This document shows, in pieces, positions 63,034 to 64,000 of a DNA stretch of 64,000 bases. The position numbers and the translations under genes were made by a program. The notes beneath the pieces were generated by a model. It saw nothing but the letters and a program-made list of their open reading frames with translations. It did no database searches and had not been told where the DNA came from. Position 1 is the stretch's first letter, and each line of letters opens with the position of its first letter. The DNA lies in the NCBI RefSeq assembly GCF_036689865.1, contig NZ_JBAHUQ010000002.1, forward strand, positions 267,057-331,056, written 5' to 3'. This stretch comes from Magnetococcus sp. PR-3. GTDB taxonomy: Bacteria > Pseudomonadota > Magnetococcia > Magnetococcales > Magnetococcaceae.

Positions 63034-64000
63034 TCTTCAACTCCGTGACCTATCTGCTGTTTCTCCCTGTGGTAGCCGCTCTTTATTGGCTGCTCCCCCG
63101 CACCCCACGTTTATGGTTAATTTTTGGCGCCAGTATTACGTTTTATGGCTTTTGGCGTATTGAATTTATTCCACTCATTTTAGCCAGCACCATTGTGGAT
63201 TATCTGGCAGGTCTCTATATCTTTGCGCATAACAGTCCATGGAAAAAGAGGGTGGGTTTACTGGTCAGCCTTGGGGTTAACCTGAGCCTACTTTTCTATT
63301 TTAAATATCTTCTGTTCTTTGTGGACAACCTGCACGTGGTCTTTTCACTGTTTGGTCAGGATTTCCACTCACCGGCACTTACTATTATCTTACCGCTAGG
63401 CATAAGTTTTTATACCTTTCAAACCATTAGCTACAGTGTGGATGTTTACCGAGGCTTTATTAAACCTGAACGTAATTTTGTACTTTATGGCTGCTTTGTG
63501 ACGTTTTTTCCACAGCTTGTAGCAGGTCCGGTCTTACGGGCTAAAGAGGTTATTCCCCAGCTGGATAAACGGGCCGACTGGTCCAGTTCACGCTTTGCCT
63601 ATGGCATTAAACGGGTACTCTTTGGGCTTTTTCTCAAAGTTGTCCTAGCAGATAATCTGGCACCTATCGTCGATGGGGGGTTTGCACAACCTGCGCATCT
63701 TCTAAGTGCCATTGATGTGTTGACCCTCGCCTTTTTATTTGGCTTTCAGATCTATTTTGATTTTGCCGGATACTCCCATATCGCCATTGGCTCTGCACGC
63801 ATGATGGGTATCCGTTTTCCCGAAAACTTCAACTTCCCCTATATAGCACACTCACCCAAAACTTTTTGGAAACGATGGCATATTTCACTCTCTAGCTGGA
63901 TCAGAGATTATCTGTACTTCCCGTTAGCTAAAGTGACGGTCCAGGACCGATCCGTAGGGGGATTGGCCGTCGCGACTGAGACCCTCAACCCACGCACTAT
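63030..64000 (+). CDS. MBOAT-family membrane O-acyltransferase (3' end missing)
   Basis: The frame from the ATG at 63030 is open to the right edge (about 323 codons). It has the AlgI/DltB-like start MIFNSVTYLLFLPVVAALYW, LPLGISFYTFQTISY, FFPQLVAGPVLRAKEVIPQL, FGFQIYFDFAGYSHIAIGSA and the active-site block FWKRWHISLSSWIRDYLYFP with His284. Family members transfer acetyl or other acyl groups from the cytoplasm to cell-envelope polymers. The second conserved His region is beyond the window. Confidence 0.93.
   Translation, partial: MIFNSVTYLLFLPVVAALYWLLPRTPRLWLIFGASITFYGFWRIEFIPLILASTIVDYLAGLYIFAHNSPWKKRVGLLVSLGVNLSLLFYFKYLLFFVDNLHVVFSLFGQDFHSPALTIILPLGISFYTFQTISYSVDVYRGFIKPERNFVLYGCFVTFFPQLVAGPVLRAKEVIPQLDKRADWSSSRFAYGIKRVLFGLFLKVVLADNLAPIVDGGFAQPAHLLSAIDVLTLAFLFGFQIYFDFAGYSHIAIGSARMMGIRFPENFNFPYIAHSPKTFWKRWHISLSSWIRDYLYFPLAKVTVQDRSVGGLAVATETLNPRT

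Overview
The window reads as the chromosome of a bacterium close to the Alphaproteobacteria, most plausibly a Magnetococcus-like (Magnetococcales) autotroph. This is an inference. The support is: a two-gene ATP-citrate lyase of the long, divergent type known from the marine magnetotactic coccus MC-1; a dusB-ntrB-ntrC operon; an F0-only ATP synthase operon (atpI-B-E-b'-like) closed by a terminator, so F1 must lie elsewhere; a contiguous 14-gene nuo operon; and hemA of the C5 pathway rather than the ALA synthase of most classical Alphaproteobacteria. No phage, IS element, CRISPR array or rRNA was seen. Almost everything is chromosomal housekeeping.

Layout. 1-4.4 kb (minus strand): 5' part of an rlmD-type rRNA methyltransferase, aroC, fabI and midA (NDUFAF7 family). 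4.5-18.9 kb (minus): complete nuoA-N, ending in a clear terminator just before midA. 18.9-20.6 kb: an AT-rich, dyad-rich gap and an unrecognised plus-strand gene with a Gly/Asp/His-rich tail. 20.7-24.8 kb (minus): the ATP-citrate lyase pair. 25.0-25.3 kb: tRNA-Asp and tRNA-Val. 25.5-29.1 kb (minus): a hybrid histidine kinase preceded by a periplasmic ethylbenzene-dehydrogenase-type haem domain protein. 29.4-36.3 kb (minus): tRNA Pro-Arg-His-Leu followed by tig, clpP, clpX and lon. 36.4-45.2 kb (mostly plus): divergent promoters, hemA-prfA, ssb (minus), a TRAP-type binding protein, plsY, dprA, topA. 45.3-55.6 kb: small accessory and repair genes (Dabb protein, yjbQ, ilvA, Sel1 protein, VOC protein, PolB-like exonuclease, an exported hypothetical, L-2-hydroxyglutarate oxidase), then rsmB and engB. 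55.7-59.4 kb (plus): dusB-ntrB-ntrC. 59.6-61.8 kb (plus): F0 ATP synthase. 61.9-64.0 kb (plus): an SGNH-like membrane-anchored protein and a truncated MBOAT acyltransferase.

How it fits together. ATP-citrate lyase is the citrate-cleaving step of the reductive TCA cycle. Complex I and ATP synthase F0 supply redox balance and ATP. MidA is a candidate complex I assembly methyltransferase. L-2-hydroxyglutarate oxidase would repair a side product of 2-oxoglutarate reduction. NtrBC would connect nitrogen status to transcription. The points most worth a second look are the ATP-citrate lyase and its regulation, the haem-protein/kinase pair, the orphan gene at 19.6-20.5 kb with a strong inverted repeat after it, the N7-cluster ligands in NuoG, the single b'-like F0 stalk gene, and a perfect dyad between engB and dusB. 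Start codons were re-chosen where a good ribosome binding site or family alignment favoured an internal ATG.
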